This document shows positions 8,205 through 16,895 of a stretch of DNA of 64,000 nt, one piece after another. The notes beneath the pieces were generated by a model, which saw only the letters and a program-made list of their open reading frames with translations, ran no database searches and was not told the origin of the DNA. Where the stretch lies: the NCBI GenBank assembly GCA_041401985.1, contig JAWKTE010000019.1:11040-75039 (forward strand). The letters run 5' to 3'. Every line of letters starts with the position of its first letter. Position 1 is the first letter of the stretch. This DNA comes from JACKHA01 sp041401985. Its GTDB lineage: Bacteria > Planctomycetota > Phycisphaerae > Phycisphaerales > UBA1924. A program made the position numbers and the translations under genes.

Positions 8205-8446
8205 CCGCCCGACACCAACCCGATCAGCGCGAGTTCATCGCCCCGACCGATCGCCTCGTCGCCCCGCGCGTAGGCGCAGTTGCGTGCAACGCGCACATGG
8301 TCGATCGAGCCCGCCAGCGCCGGGCACGCGCGCTCGACCGCGGGCCGCACGTCCGCCGCGACCGCGCCGTCGCGCAGTTCGACCACGACGTGCTCGGCCC
8401 CCGCCTTCCGCGCCTCGTCCCCGAACAGCAGCACCCGAACTTGCAT
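8201..8446 (-). CDS. moaD: Molybdopterin synthase sulfur-carrier subunit MoaD
   Basis: An 81-residue ubiquitin-like sulfur carrier that ends in the required Gly-Gly (GLVSGG). It begins MQVRVLLFGDEARKAG, and the beta-grasp fold is suggested by VVVELRDGAVAADVRPAVE and VARNCAYARGDEAIGRGDELALI. ATG at 8446 was chosen because upstream in-frame codons add only a low-complexity leader. It overlaps moaE by 4 bases and is transcribed away from the phosphoesterase gene, leaving about 130 bases for two divergent promoters. Confidence 0.9.
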   Translation of the reverse strand: MQVRVLLFGDEARKAGAEHVVVELRDGAVAADVRPAVERACPALAGSIDHVRVARNCAYARGDEAIGRGDELALIGLVSGG

Positions 8447-8577
8447 CACCCGCCAGTGTACGGACCTCGGCCCGCCATCCGAAGCCCCGGCACCCCGCCC
8501 CGCCCATCGCCCCCCGCTCCCGAACTCTTCGCGCCAAGGCAACACACCCCGCCCGGCCCCGCCGCTAGCCTGTGCCC

Positions 8578-10608
8578 ATGAACGCCACCGCCCGCCCCAC
8601 GCTCCTGTCGGCCGCCCTGGCCCTGCTCACCCTCGCCGCCCCGGCCCAAGCCCAGGACACGCCCAGCGACAACATCGGGCACACCCGCCACCTCCACCGC
8701 CACAACCAGCCCCACGAGACCGTCGCCGCCGACGGCACACGCTTCACCACCAACCGCGACGGCGCGCCCCTCGTTCTGCCCACCGAGCAGGACGCCTTCA
8801 CATTCGTCGTCTTCGGCGACCGCACCGGCGGCCCCGTCGATGGCGTCTCCGTCCTGGCCGACGCCGTCCGCGACACCAACCTCCTCGAACCCGACCTGGT
8901 CATGACCGTCGGCGACCTCATCAACGGCTACAACCAGACCAACGAGTGGATGGAGCAGATGCACGAGTTCAAGGGCATCATGTCCAACCTCCTCTGCCCC
9001 TGGTTCCCCGTCGCGGGCAACCACGACATCTACTGGCGCGGCCCCAACCGCCCCGACGAGGAGCACGAGGGCCGCTACGAGATGCACTTCGGCCCGCTCT
9101 GGTACGCCTTCGAGCACAAGGACTGCTGGTTCATCGCACTCTACTCCGACGAGGCCAACCCCGAGACCGGCGAGCGGAACTTCAACCGCCCCGAGAACCA
9201 CCGCATGAGCGAGGACCAGTTCAACTGGCTCGCCACCGTCCTCGAGCGTGCCAAGGACGCACGCCACGTCTTCGTGTTCCTCCACCACCCCCGCTGGATC
9301 GGCGGCCAGTACGCCGACCACTGGGACCGCGTCCACCAGCTGCTCGTCTCGGCCGGAAACGTCCGCGCCGTCTTCGCCGGGCACATCCACCGCATGCGCT
9401 ACGACCCGCGCGACGGCATCGAGTACGTCACCCTCGCCACCGTCGGCGGCGGGCAGAGCGGCAACGTCCCCGACACCGGCTGGCTCCACCAGATCCACGT
9501 CGTCACCGTTCGCGACAACCAGATCGCCCTGGCCGCCATCCCCGTCGGCGAGGTCATGGACGTCCGCGAGATCACGGCGGAAATGGCCAACGAGTGCGAC
9601 CGGCTCCGCAACACGCCGCCCGTGTTCGCCTCGGTTCTTGAGATGTCCGAGAGCGGCGCGGTCAGCGGCGATCTCCGCGCCACCATCCGCAACACCGCCT
9701 CACGCCCCATCGACGTCACCGTCATGCCCGACTCGGGCGACAGCCGCTGGCACATCACCCCCGACCACAACCACGCCACCATCCGCCCCGGCGGCGAGCG
9801 CGAGTTCACCTTCGCCGTCCACCGCAACGAGAACACCGCCGACGCCGACCTCCGCCTCCCGACGCTGACCCTCCAGCAGGAATACCTCGCCCAGGGCTTC
9901 CGCTACCAGATCCCCGAGACCACCACCGACATCCCCATCCGCGTCAATCTCCCCGAGCCCGCCGCCGTCGCCGGCGCGCCCGAGCACGCCCTCCGCCTCG
10001 ACGGCAACGCGTGGATCGAGATCGACGCCCGCCGCGCCTCCCCGCCCTCAAGCGCTGGCCAGGCCCTCACCATCGAGGGATGGCTCAACGCCGACTCGTT
10101 CGCCCCACGCACCGGCCTGCTCGCCAAGACCGAGAACAGCGAGTACGGCATCTTCGTCTCGGGCGGCATCGCCAACTTCTCCGTCCACATCGACGGGGCC
10201 TACCTCGACGTCCGCGCCCAGGATCCCCTGCCCACCGCCCAGTGGCACCACGTCGCCGGCGTCTACGACGGCCGCGAGGCCCGCCTCTACGTCAACGGCC
10301 ATCTCGTCGCCAGCGGCGTCCGCGAGGGACGACGCACCACCAACAACTTCCCCCTCATGATCGGCGCCGACGTCAACGCCCAGGGCCAGATGACCTCACC
10401 CTTCACCGGCTGGCTCGACGGCGTCCGCCTCTCCACAGCCGCCCGCTACGCCAGCGACTTCACCCCGGACCGCCGCCCCGACCCCGAGCCCACCGACCTG
10501 CTCCTGCTCAACTTCGACCCCCAGCGCTTCATCTTCACCTACGACGAGTCCCCCGCCCGCAACCACCCCCGCCTCCGCGGCACCGCCCGCGTCGAGCCGG
10601 TCCGCTGA
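8578..10608 (+). CDS. Secreted metallophosphoesterase with C-terminal LamG domain
   Basis: A 676-residue protein with a signal peptide (TLLSAALALLTLAAPAQAQ). The calcineurin-like phosphoesterase domain has its metal-ligand motifs in order: FGDRTGG (near residue 80), GDLINGY (113), GNHDIY (147), HHPRW (236) and GHIHRM (268). A linker of beta-sandwich type follows. Residues about 470-660 are a concanavalin/LamG fold (ALTIEGWLNADSF, WHHVAGVYDGREARLYVNG). The architecture suggests an exported enzyme that hydrolyses phosphate esters while attached to polysaccharide or another surface ligand; the substrate is unknown. ATG at 8578 was preferred to a GTG six bases upstream because the signal peptide starts there. 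A tandem hairpin repeat lies just downstream. Confidence 0.88.
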   Translation: MNATARPTLLSAALALLTLAAPAQAQDTPSDNIGHTRHLHRHNQPHETVAADGTRFTTNRDGAPLVLPTEQDAFTFVVFGDRTGGPVDGVSVLADAVRDTNLLEPDLVMTVGDLINGYNQTNEWMEQMHEFKGIMSNLLCPWFPVAGNHDIYWRGPNRPDEEHEGRYEMHFGPLWYAFEHKDCWFIALYSDEANPETGERNFNRPENHRMSEDQFNWLATVLERAKDARHVFVFLHHPRWIGGQYADHWDRVHQLLVSAGNVRAVFAGHIHRMRYDPRDGIEYVTLATVGGGQSGNVPDTGWLHQIHVVTVRDNQIALAAIPVGEVMDVREITAEMANECDRLRNTPPVFASVLEMSESGAVSGDLRATIRNTASRPIDVTVMPDSGDSRWHITPDHNHATIRPGGEREFTFAVHRNENTADADLRLPTLTLQQEYLAQGFRYQIPETTTDIPIRVNLPEPAAVAGAPEHALRLDGNAWIEIDARRASPPSSAGQALTIEGWLNADSFAPRTGLLAKTENSEYGIFVSGGIANFSVHIDGAYLDVRAQDPLPTAQWHHVAGVYDGREARLYVNGHLVASGVREGRRTTNNFPLMIGADVNAQGQMTSPFTGWLDGVRLSTAARYASDFTPDRRPDPEPTDLLLLNFDPQRFIFTYDESPARNHPRLRGTARVEPVR

Positions 10609-10628
10609 GCAACGCGCACTCAACAGCC

Positions 10629-10800
10629 CAATCGCGCGAGCCGGGGCGTCCCCGCCCCGGTCCAAACAACCCCAACCGCGCGAGCCGGGGCGTCCCCGCC
10701 CCGGTCCAAACAATCCCAATCGCGCGAGCCGGGGCGTCCCCGCCCCGGTCCAAACAATCCCAACCGCGCGAGCCGGGGCGTCCCCGCCCCGGTCCAACAA
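10629..10800. repeat. Four tandem 44-base hairpin repeats (family C)
   Basis: Four near-identical units with an exact 44-base period (hairpins begin at 10641, 10685, 10729 and 10773). Each contains the palindrome CCGGGGCG-TCCC-CGCCCCGG preceded by CGCGCGAG and followed by TCCAAACAA. They sit between two convergent genes, so they may also act as two-way transcription stops. Two further copies occur at 22557-22621. Confidence 0.9.
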
Positions 10801-10821
10801 CCAGGCACTCCCAACGCTCCC

Positions 10822-12141
10822 TCAACTGATCTTCAACGTCGGCGTCGCCGCACCACGCCGCAGCGCCGCCAGCGACACCTGCCCCAGCAGCGCATCGACC
10901 ATCTCCTCCAGGCTCCGCGCCAGCAGTTCATCGCTCCGGGCCCGCTTGCCGCCCCGGGCAGCGCCCTCGAAGTTCTCCGTCGGATCGCCCGAGTCCGAGT
11001 TGGCTCGCAGGCTCATCGTGATCGGGATCCCCCCCAGGTACGGCACGCCAAGGCGCTGGGCCATGTGCTCGGCCCCGCCCCGCCCGAAGATGTCGTACTC
11101 CTTCCCGTCGTCGCCGACGAAGTACGACATGTTCTCGACCACGCCCAGCACCTCGATCCCCAGTTGCTGGAACATCCGGGCCGCACGCACCGCGTCGTCC
11201 TGCGCCACCCGCTGCGGCGTGCACACCACCACCGCCCCCGTCAGCCGCAGCGTCTGCGCCATCGTCAGCGCCACATCCCCCGTCCCCGGCGGCAGGTCCA
11301 CGATCAGGTAATCGAGTTCCCCCCACGACGTCTGCTCGGTGAGTTGCTTGAATGCCCCGTGCGCCATCGGCCCACGCCAGATCAGCGGCTTCTCAGGGTC
11401 CACCATCTTCCCGATCGTCACCGCCTTGATCCCGTGCACCGCGAACGGCTGCAGCCGCCCGCCGTGCACGATCTGATCCAGGCTGCCAAGCCCCAGCATC
11501 GTCGGCAGCGACGGGCCATAGATATCGCCGTCGAGCAGGCCCACCGCGTGCCCACGCCGCGCCAGCCCCACCGCCAGGTTCACCGCCACCGTGCTCTTGC
11601 CCACTCCCCCCTTGCCGGCCCCCACCGCGATGATGTGCCCCACCCCGGCCAGCCCGCTCGGCGCCGCCGCCTGCTGCCCGGGTGCATCCAGCCCCCGGAT
11701 CGGCCGATGCCCATCGCCGCCCTGTGATCGCGGTGGCACAGGACTGCGTCCCGTGGCGCCGGCCGAGCCGGCAACAGACGCCACCGCCCCCCCCGCACCC
11801 TTCGCCTCCCCAACCTCCCCATCAAACTTCACCGCCTCCACCACAACCCCGGCCTTGCTCACGAACTGCACGATCAGCGACCGCAGCACCGCGCCCTCGC
11901 CATCCGCCGTCGCCCGGATCGCCCGCTCCACACCCGCCGCCAACTCCTGCCGCATCGCCTTGACCGAGCCATCGTCCGCCCCGGCCCCATCCTCATCCTC
12001 CGCCACGTTCAACTTCACGCTCACGAACCCGTCGCACGCCGACGCCCACACGAACACCCCGCTCGCGACCAGGTCCACAGGACCCACGCGCGTCTCCACC
12101 CGCCGCATCGCCCGCGTGATCAGTTCCTTGTCCAGCGTCAT
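10822..12141 (-). CDS. mrp: Mrp/NBP35-family P-loop ATPase (iron-sulfur cluster carrier type)
   Basis: A 439-residue Mrp-like ATPase. The deviant Walker A GKGGVGKST lies near residue 175. Next come LLDGDIYGPSLPTMLGL, the switch region LDYLIVDLPPGTGDVALT, and VVENMSYF. The N-terminal 100 residues resemble a diverged MIP18/DUF59 domain. Family members load or carry Fe-S clusters through a CxxC that normally follows ENMSYF; here the text is ENMSYFVGDDGKEYDIFGRG with no cysteine, so cluster binding must differ or be lost. Residues about 124-150 (GATGRSPVPPRSQ and onward) look like a translated repeat between the two domains. It ends convergently with the phosphoesterase gene. Confidence 0.85.
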   Translation of the reverse strand: MTLDKELITRAMRRVETRVGPVDLVASGVFVWASACDGFVSVKLNVAEDEDGAGADDGSVKAMRQELAAGVERAIRATADGEGAVLRSLIVQFVSKAGVVVEAVKFDGEVGEAKGAGGAVASVAGSAGATGRSPVPPRSQGGDGHRPIRGLDAPGQQAAAPSGLAGVGHIIAVGAGKGGVGKSTVAVNLAVGLARRGHAVGLLDGDIYGPSLPTMLGLGSLDQIVHGGRLQPFAVHGIKAVTIGKMVDPEKPLIWRGPMAHGAFKQLTEQTSWGELDYLIVDLPPGTGDVALTMAQTLRLTGAVVVCTPQRVAQDDAVRAARMFQQLGIEVLGVVENMSYFVGDDGKEYDIFGRGGAEHMAQRLGVPYLGGIPITMSLRANSDSGDPTENFEGAARGGKRARSDELLARSLEEMVDALLGQVSLAALRRGAATPTLKIS

Positions 12142-12224
12142 GCCGCCTCCAGACTTGCCGGGACCATGCTACGAACCCGAACCCGCCCCAGACCAGCCCG
12201 CGCCGAAGCCGCGGCCCACAGCCC

Positions 12225-12396
12225 GAACTCCGGAGTCTGAACGCTGCACTCTGAACTCTGAAATCTGCAATCTGAGATCCGCGATCCGCAATCCGCGATC
12301 TGGAATCAGCGTCCCCCACCCCACATCCGCCACAACGCCCCGCATGCTCTCGCCCCTTCGCCCCTCTGCCCCTCCGCCCCTTCCCCCTCTGCAATC
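12225..12396. repeat. Two dispersed repeat stretches (families F and H)
   Basis: The 370 bases upstream of mrp and of the next gene hold no open gene. Bases 12225-12310 are a chain of near-identical decamers of the type CTGAAATCTGCAATCTGAGA, a family that recurs at 15352-15412. Bases 12341-12396 are a run of CCCCT units (CGCCCCTTCGCCCCTCTGCC), a family that recurs at 63320-63370. Both are AT-richer or more pyrimidine-biased than their surroundings. Confidence 0.75.
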
Positions 12397-12510
12397 CCAC
12401 TCCCCATCCCGCGTTACTCCATCATCACGGCTCACACCGAGCCGCACCCGGGCCGATCAGACGCCCGCACCATCGCCCGTATTCTCGGGCTCACCCCGAC
12501 GGAGTTCCCA

Positions 12511-13614
12511 ATGCCCGCACGCACCTTCAGCACGCTCACCGCGATCGCAGGCCTCGCCGCGATCGCCACCGCCGCCCTCGCCCAGCCCCGCGCGCCCCGC
12601 CCCGATCGCGCCCCCGAACCCCCCGTCCTCCGCGGCCCCGCGGTCGAAGACTCCACCATCCCCGGCACCGCCCGCACCTTCTCCATGGAATCCGGCGCCG
12701 CCGCCCCCCAGGCCCGCTTCCTCAACCGCGAAGTTCCGATGGGCGAGTTTCTCGGCGCCATCCGCGCCCTGAACGCCCCGGAAACGCCCGACAACCTCGC
12801 CCTCACGCCCCAGCAGCGCGAGGCCTTCGCCGAGATCGTCCGCGAGCACGGCCGCGCGATGCGTGAGCACATGGCCGCCCACCGCGACGAGGCTGAATCG
12901 CTCGGCCGAATCCTCGGCTTCTCGCCCGACCAGATCGCCGGGGCCGAGCGCAACGCCGTCGATCGCCTCGCCCTTGCCGAGCGCCGCGCCGGAGCCGCGG
13001 CCCGCGGCCCGCGCGACCCCGCCGCTGCCGAGCGCGACGCCGGTTCCCGAGGCCCGCGCCCCGAGCAGGCCGTCCGCCAGCGCCTCTCCGAGAATGCAAC
13101 CCCGGAGCAGCGCGCCGCCGCCGAGCGCCTCCGCGAGATCCGCAACGCCGGGCCTTCCGTCCTCGAGGCCCAGACCCAGGCGTGGAACGTCCTGACCGAG
13201 CCGCAGCAGGCGTTCGTCCACGAGCGCCTCGAAGAGGGCCGCCAGCGCGCCGAGGCCCAGCGCGGCGAGATGTACGTCGAAGAAATGGCCGGCCGCCTCC
13301 GCGCCGAGAACGCCCAGCGCCCCCCGTCGCGCCAGGCCGCCCGCCCCCTCGCGGCCCCCGACGCGGCGGCCCCGCAGCCCGCGCCCGGCTCCGCCGCCGA
13401 GCGCCTCCACCGCCTGATCGACCGCCTCACGCCCGAGCAGCAGGAACGCCTGCTCCAGATGCTCGAGGCCCGCATGGGCGACCGCCTCAGCGGCGCACCG
13501 CAGGCCCGCCCCGGCCAAGCCGGCGGCCGCCGCCCCTCGGCCCCGCCGCCCCCGACGATGGACCAGATCGACGTCCCCCCGCCGCGCCCGGCCAACCCGC
13601 CGCTTCCACAGTGA
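12511..13614 (+). CDS. Secreted Pro/Ala-rich protein with Spy/LTXXQ-like helices
   Basis: A 367-residue exported protein with an N-terminal signal peptide (FSTLTAIAGLAAIATAALAQ). The body is rich in Ala, Arg, Pro and Glu, and contains two stretches reminiscent of the LTxxQ motif of periplasmic Spy/CpxP-type proteins: LALTPQQREAFAEIVREHG and LTEPQQAFVHERLEEG. A third related stretch (LTPEQQERLLQMLEARMG) precedes a proline-rich C-terminus. A stress-related or scaffolding periplasmic role is possible but unproven. A strong hairpin terminator follows 27 bases after the stop, so this looks like a single-gene unit. Confidence 0.75.
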   Translation: MPARTFSTLTAIAGLAAIATAALAQPRAPRPDRAPEPPVLRGPAVEDSTIPGTARTFSMESGAAAPQARFLNREVPMGEFLGAIRALNAPETPDNLALTPQQREAFAEIVREHGRAMREHMAAHRDEAESLGRILGFSPDQIAGAERNAVDRLALAERRAGAAARGPRDPAAAERDAGSRGPRPEQAVRQRLSENATPEQRAAAERLREIRNAGPSVLEAQTQAWNVLTEPQQAFVHERLEEGRQRAEAQRGEMYVEEMAGRLRAENAQRPPSRQAARPLAAPDAAAPQPAPGSAAERLHRLIDRLTPEQQERLLQMLEARMGDRLSGAPQARPGQAGGRRPSAPPPPTMDQIDVPPPRPANPPLPQ

Positions 13615-13640
13615 CCCCCGGCCAGCCAAGCCTGCATCCC

Positions 13641-13681
13641 ACGCCCCGCGCCGGCACCGTCGGCGCGGGGCGTGGTTCTTT
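13641..13681 (+). terminator. Intrinsic terminator after secreted protein gene
   Basis: The 13-base arms ACGCCCCGCGCCG and CGGCGCGGGGCGT pair perfectly around GCACCGT and are followed by GGTTCTTT. Position and structure fit termination of the gene ending at 13614. Confidence 0.8.
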
Positions 13682-14210
13682 GGGTCGCCACCCCCCGGAT
13701 ACCGGTGGACCACCCTTGATAGGGGAGATTCCGGCCCGATCGGTCGCAACTGTGGATATCCTGGGGAACACCAGCGTGGAATTTGCGAGATTGTCGGGAG
13801 CCCCAGATTCGGCCTCGGAAGCGAACTTTGGGCCAATCTTCACATTTTCCGGTGGAAACCCCGTTTCTGCGCGATCCTCCCGCCCGATAAGCCCGTATCA
13901 TTCCCTGATCTCTCTCTCCTCCAGCGGGGCACTGTCCACGGATAGTGCCCTGCTTTGTTCTTGGGGCGTGGATTCGCGGGGCATTCAAGTCCCCCGCCCG
14001 CGCTCTGGACTCGTGGGGTCCAACCCCGGGGCACGGCTCGCCCCAACGCCACCCTTGCTCGACGTGGTGGGTGCAACCAAACACGCACATGCGTGGGCGC
14101 GATCGATGCGTTGACACCGTGGGCGGCACGCGAGGGGTGTTGCTTGCCATCGCCGCGGGTCGTGCGACTACGCTGCGTGTCGCGCGACTGTCGCGCCGCG
14201 GAGCGAGCCG
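13682..14210. other. Long intergenic region; possible small RNA
   Basis: No protein gene is convincing in these 530 bases. The stretch 13720-13930 has noticeably lower GC than its flanks and ends at a terminator-like hairpin (13927-13962), which could mark a small RNA or a long leader of the epimerase gene. The last 200 bases return to high GC and lead into the epimerase start. Confidence 0.35.
13927..13962 (+). terminator. Candidate intrinsic terminator or attenuator
   Basis: GGGCACT and AGTGCCC pair around a 10-base loop and are followed by TGCTTTGTTCTT. It lies 250 bases upstream of the next gene and 310 bases after the previous one, so it either ends an unannotated small RNA or attenuates the epimerase transcript. 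Confidence 0.5.
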
Positions 14211-15188
14211 ATGCCCGACAAGCCCATCCTCATCACCGGCGCCGCCGGCTTCATCGGCTCGCATCTGGCCGAGGCCCTGCTGGCGCGCGGCGAGCGCATC
14301 ATCGGCCTCGACAACTTCGATCCCTTCTATCCGCGCGCGTTCAAGGAAGCCAACCTGCGCGAGATCGCGGCCCACCCCAAGGCCGCGGCGTTCGAGTTCG
14401 TCGAGGGCGACATCACCGACGCCCCCATGCTCGCCGCCCTGTGCGAGCGCGCCCGCCCCGAGGGCATCATCCACATCGCGGCCCGCGCGGGCGTCCGCCC
14501 CAGCATCGCCGACCCGACCGGCTATGCCCACGTCAACCTCACCGGCACCGCCTCGGTCATGGAGGCCGCCCGCAAGTCCGGCTGTTCGCGACTGGTCATC
14601 GCCTCGTCGTCGTCGGTCTACGGCAACAACCCCAAGACGCCGTTCGCCGAGGATGACGCGGTCGAGCACCCCATTAGCCCGTACGCCGCGACCAAGCGGG
14701 CCAACGAACTGATGGGGCACACGCACTGGCACCTGACGAAGATGCCCACGGCCATGCTCCGCTTCTTCACGGTCTTCGGCCCGCGCCAGCGGCCCGACCT
14801 GGCCATCCGCAAGTTCCTGGCGAGAGTCGGCGCGGGCGAGTCGATCGAGATGTTCGGCGACGGCTCGACGAGCCGCGATTACACGTTCATCGACGACATC
14901 GTCGCGGGCGTGATCGCCGCGTACGACCGCATCCCGGCCCACGGCTACCGCGTCTGGAACCTGGGCGGAAACCACCCGATCTCGCTGGCTGGCCTGATCG
15001 AGGCGGTGGGCGCGACTGTCGGGAAGACACCCATCGTCGAGCGGCGCCCGATGCAGGCCGGCGACGTGGAACGGACGTGGGCCGACCTGGCCCGCAGCAC
15101 GGCCGAACTCGGCTACCGCCCGACGACGAGCGTCGAGGAGGGGCTGGCGAGGCAGTGGGCGTGGATGCGCGAGCACGGGGCGGTTTGA
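14211..15188 (+). CDS. NAD-dependent nucleotide-sugar epimerase/dehydratase
   Basis: A 325-residue extended short-chain dehydrogenase. The NAD-binding glycine motif is ITGAAGFIGSHLAEALL, followed by GLDNFDPFY, and D/A-rich HIAARAGVRPS matches the UDP-glucuronate 4-epimerase group. The catalytic Ser-Tyr-Lys triad is visible as SSSSVYG, then Y158 and K162 in SPYAATKRAN. FFTVFGPRQRPD and SRDYTFIDDIVAG are also diagnostic. It probably makes a nucleotide sugar (UDP-galacturonate type) for surface polysaccharide; exact substrate cannot be told from sequence. No glycosyltransferases are adjacent, but a UDP-sugar dehydrogenase lies at 48.5-49.8 kb. Confidence 0.87.
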   Translation: MPDKPILITGAAGFIGSHLAEALLARGERIIGLDNFDPFYPRAFKEANLREIAAHPKAAAFEFVEGDITDAPMLAALCERARPEGIIHIAARAGVRPSIADPTGYAHVNLTGTASVMEAARKSGCSRLVIASSSSVYGNNPKTPFAEDDAVEHPISPYAATKRANELMGHTHWHLTKMPTAMLRFFTVFGPRQRPDLAIRKFLARVGAGESIEMFGDGSTSRDYTFIDDIVAGVIAAYDRIPAHGYRVWNLGGNHPISLAGLIEAVGATVGKTPIVERRPMQAGDVERTWADLARSTAELGYRPTTSVEEGLARQWAWMREHGAV

Positions 15189-15314
15189 TCCCAGTCATCG
15201 CTCGGGCTCGGGCGTGACGGTGGAGCCGATCGCGCGAGCGATCAAGAGCGCACAAGCGGGGACTCGATCGCTCGCGCAATCGGCTCTCAACGCGGTCTCG
15301 CATCGGAATGCAAA

Positions 15315-15340
15315 CGCCCCCGCCAAGATCGGCGGGGGCG
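15315..15340. terminator. Hairpin between convergent genes
   Basis: CGCCCCCGCC and GGCGGGGGCG pair perfectly around AAGATC. There is no clear T-run, but the place, between the convergent epimerase and PEP-CTERM genes, suits a two-way terminator. Confidence 0.5.
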
Positions 15341-15351
15341 CGGATGGTGTG

Positions 15352-15412
15352 CTCAGATTGCAGATCTCAGCTTTGAGATTTCAGACTCGAGATCGCAGAT
15401 CCCTGATCTGGT
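15352..15412. repeat. Dispersed decamer repeat (family F)
   Basis: A chain of related units (CTCAGATTGCAGATCTCAG, TTTGAGATTTCAGACTCGAG, ATCGCAGATC) that matches, in the opposite sense, the stretch at 12225-12310. It lies directly beside the stop codon of the PEP-CTERM gene. Confidence 0.7.
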
Positions 15413-15418
15413 TCCAAC

Positions 15419-16537
15419 TCACCGGCGCCGACGCGCGGCGACCAGCGTGCCCAGGCCGAGCAACGCGAACGCGCTGGGGGCCGGGATGACCGCGAGGCGG
15501 TCGGGGCGGGTGCCGTCGTCGAGGATCTTGGTCAGGCCCGTGCCGTTGGGGTTGAACTCCCAGATGCCGGGGGTGGCGCTGCGATCGGACAGGGCCAGCT
15601 TGCCGTTGTAGGGGTTGTAGACGATGTCGTTGACGAACGGCAGGTTGTCGAGCACGAGCGCGAAGGATCCGACCGTGCCGCCGGGTGTCAGGTCGGCGCG
15701 GAAGACGCGGCCGACCGCGTCCTCGAAGTCGAAGGTGGCGATGAACAGCGAGTCGCCGACGTTGGCGATGCCGTTGGCCCGCCCGATCGGCTTGCTGAAC
15801 CCGGTCTGGGCGGTGTTGCCCAGGTCGAGGATGAGCGTCTCGGTCGCGGCCAGGGTGGCGGGGTTCACGTCCAGGCGGTGCAGCGAGGAGGCCCGCTGGC
15901 CGGGGGTGCCGCCGGGCGGCTCGAGGGTCGGCGAGCCGGAGACCGCGGTCACGAAGAACGTGTCGGCGTTGTTGTCCCAGTCGGTGACGGCGCCGCCCGC
16001 GTTGTAGTAGGGCAGGGCCGTGCCGGGAGGCGGCTCGGCGAACATGAGGGTGGTGGCGCCGGTGTTGGCGTTGATGTGGTAGATGCCCTCGGAGCGGTTG
16101 GGCAGGGGGGTCTGCGAGCCGGGGTTGTTGACGGTGATGAGGCCGTTGTACGGCGCGTGGAAGATGTGCTGGTTGGGGAGCTGGATCGGGTCGCCGTTCT
16201 GGAGGGGGGCGACGGTCGGGGCCATGCCGAACCAGTTGTCCACCGTGTACATCATGGTGGTGGTGTTGACCGGCTGCATGACCGGGAAGGGCCCGTTGCC
16301 GACGAACAGGCGGTTGTTCCCGCCGACCGCGATGCCCCGCAGCCACGCCGACGACCCGAAGTCGTTGACGATGGTCGGGGAGGCGGCCCCGGTTGGCAGG
16401 TGGAACACGCGGTTGGCGTTGGTGCTCCCGGTGCTGTCACCGGTGAACACGTACGAGCCGTTGGCCTGGGCCGCGGCGAGGCTGGTCAGCCCCCCGGCGA
16501 CGGCGGCGGCAAGCAGGGCGATCGAAGTCTTGCTCAT
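15419..16537 (-). CDS. PEP-CTERM secreted protein with propeller-like repeats
   Basis: A 372-residue exported protein. It has a signal peptide (SKTSIALLAAAVAGGLTSLA) and a C-terminal sorting signal: IPAPSAFA, a hydrophobic helix (LLGLGTLVAA) and RRRR. Such tails are recognised by an exosortase, which is not in this window. The middle has repeated phrases of beta-propeller type (RLFVGNGPFP, GLITVNNPG, GNTAQTGFSKPIGRANGI, GKLALSDRSATPGIWEFNPNG), suggesting a surface protein rather than an enzyme. ATG at 16537 was chosen because the signal peptide starts there; AGAGGAG lies about 10 bases upstream. It is divergent from the MFS gene across a 400-base promoter region. Confidence 0.85.
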   Translation of the reverse strand: MSKTSIALLAAAVAGGLTSLAAAQANGSYVFTGDSTGSTNANRVFHLPTGAASPTIVNDFGSSAWLRGIAVGGNNRLFVGNGPFPVMQPVNTTTMMYTVDNWFGMAPTVAPLQNGDPIQLPNQHIFHAPYNGLITVNNPGSQTPLPNRSEGIYHINANTGATTLMFAEPPPGTALPYYNAGGAVTDWDNNADTFFVTAVSGSPTLEPPGGTPGQRASSLHRLDVNPATLAATETLILDLGNTAQTGFSKPIGRANGIANVGDSLFIATFDFEDAVGRVFRADLTPGGTVGSFALVLDNLPFVNDIVYNPYNGKLALSDRSATPGIWEFNPNGTGLTKILDDGTRPDRLAVIPAPSAFALLGLGTLVAARRRR

Positions 16538-16895
16538 GGGTCTCGGTCTCCTCTTCTTACGAACGACTTTCGAGTCCGATCCTGCGCCGGATGTCCGATC
16601 GCACCCTCGCGATTGCAGACCCCGGCACAACCCCCTCCGTGCGGGAAGTCGCCGATCGGTGCTTCTCCTTACGCACCGGACGCCGAACCGATCGGCGAAA
16701 TCGTGGGACGGTGGCTCCCGCCCCGGGCTTTCCCAGTTTCACAGTCTATCCGGCGGGCTGTTGGCTGTCGATGGAAAGTGACCCCTGCCAAGGATTTGGG
16801 ACACGGATTCGCGCGAGAGTTCCGTGAAGGGCGTTCCTGCGTCGCCGCCGGGGGTTGGGCACCTGTCATGGGGTGTCCCCGACATCGCCTTTGCC

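Noticed and set aside
10629..10800. CRISPR-like regular repeats
   Set aside because: The whole 44-base unit repeats, so there are no unique spacers, and no cas genes are present.
10620..10825. Repetitive peptides encoded by the 44-base array on the minus strand
   Set aside because: 44 is not a multiple of 3, so each unit is read in a different frame; there is no start site and the peptides are a by-product of the DNA repeat.
12432..15176. Long minus-strand reading frame of 914 codons
   Set aside because: It crosses two genes on the other strand and a terminator, has no motifs and consists of Arg, Gly, Ala and Ser-rich text typical of antisense translation at high GC.
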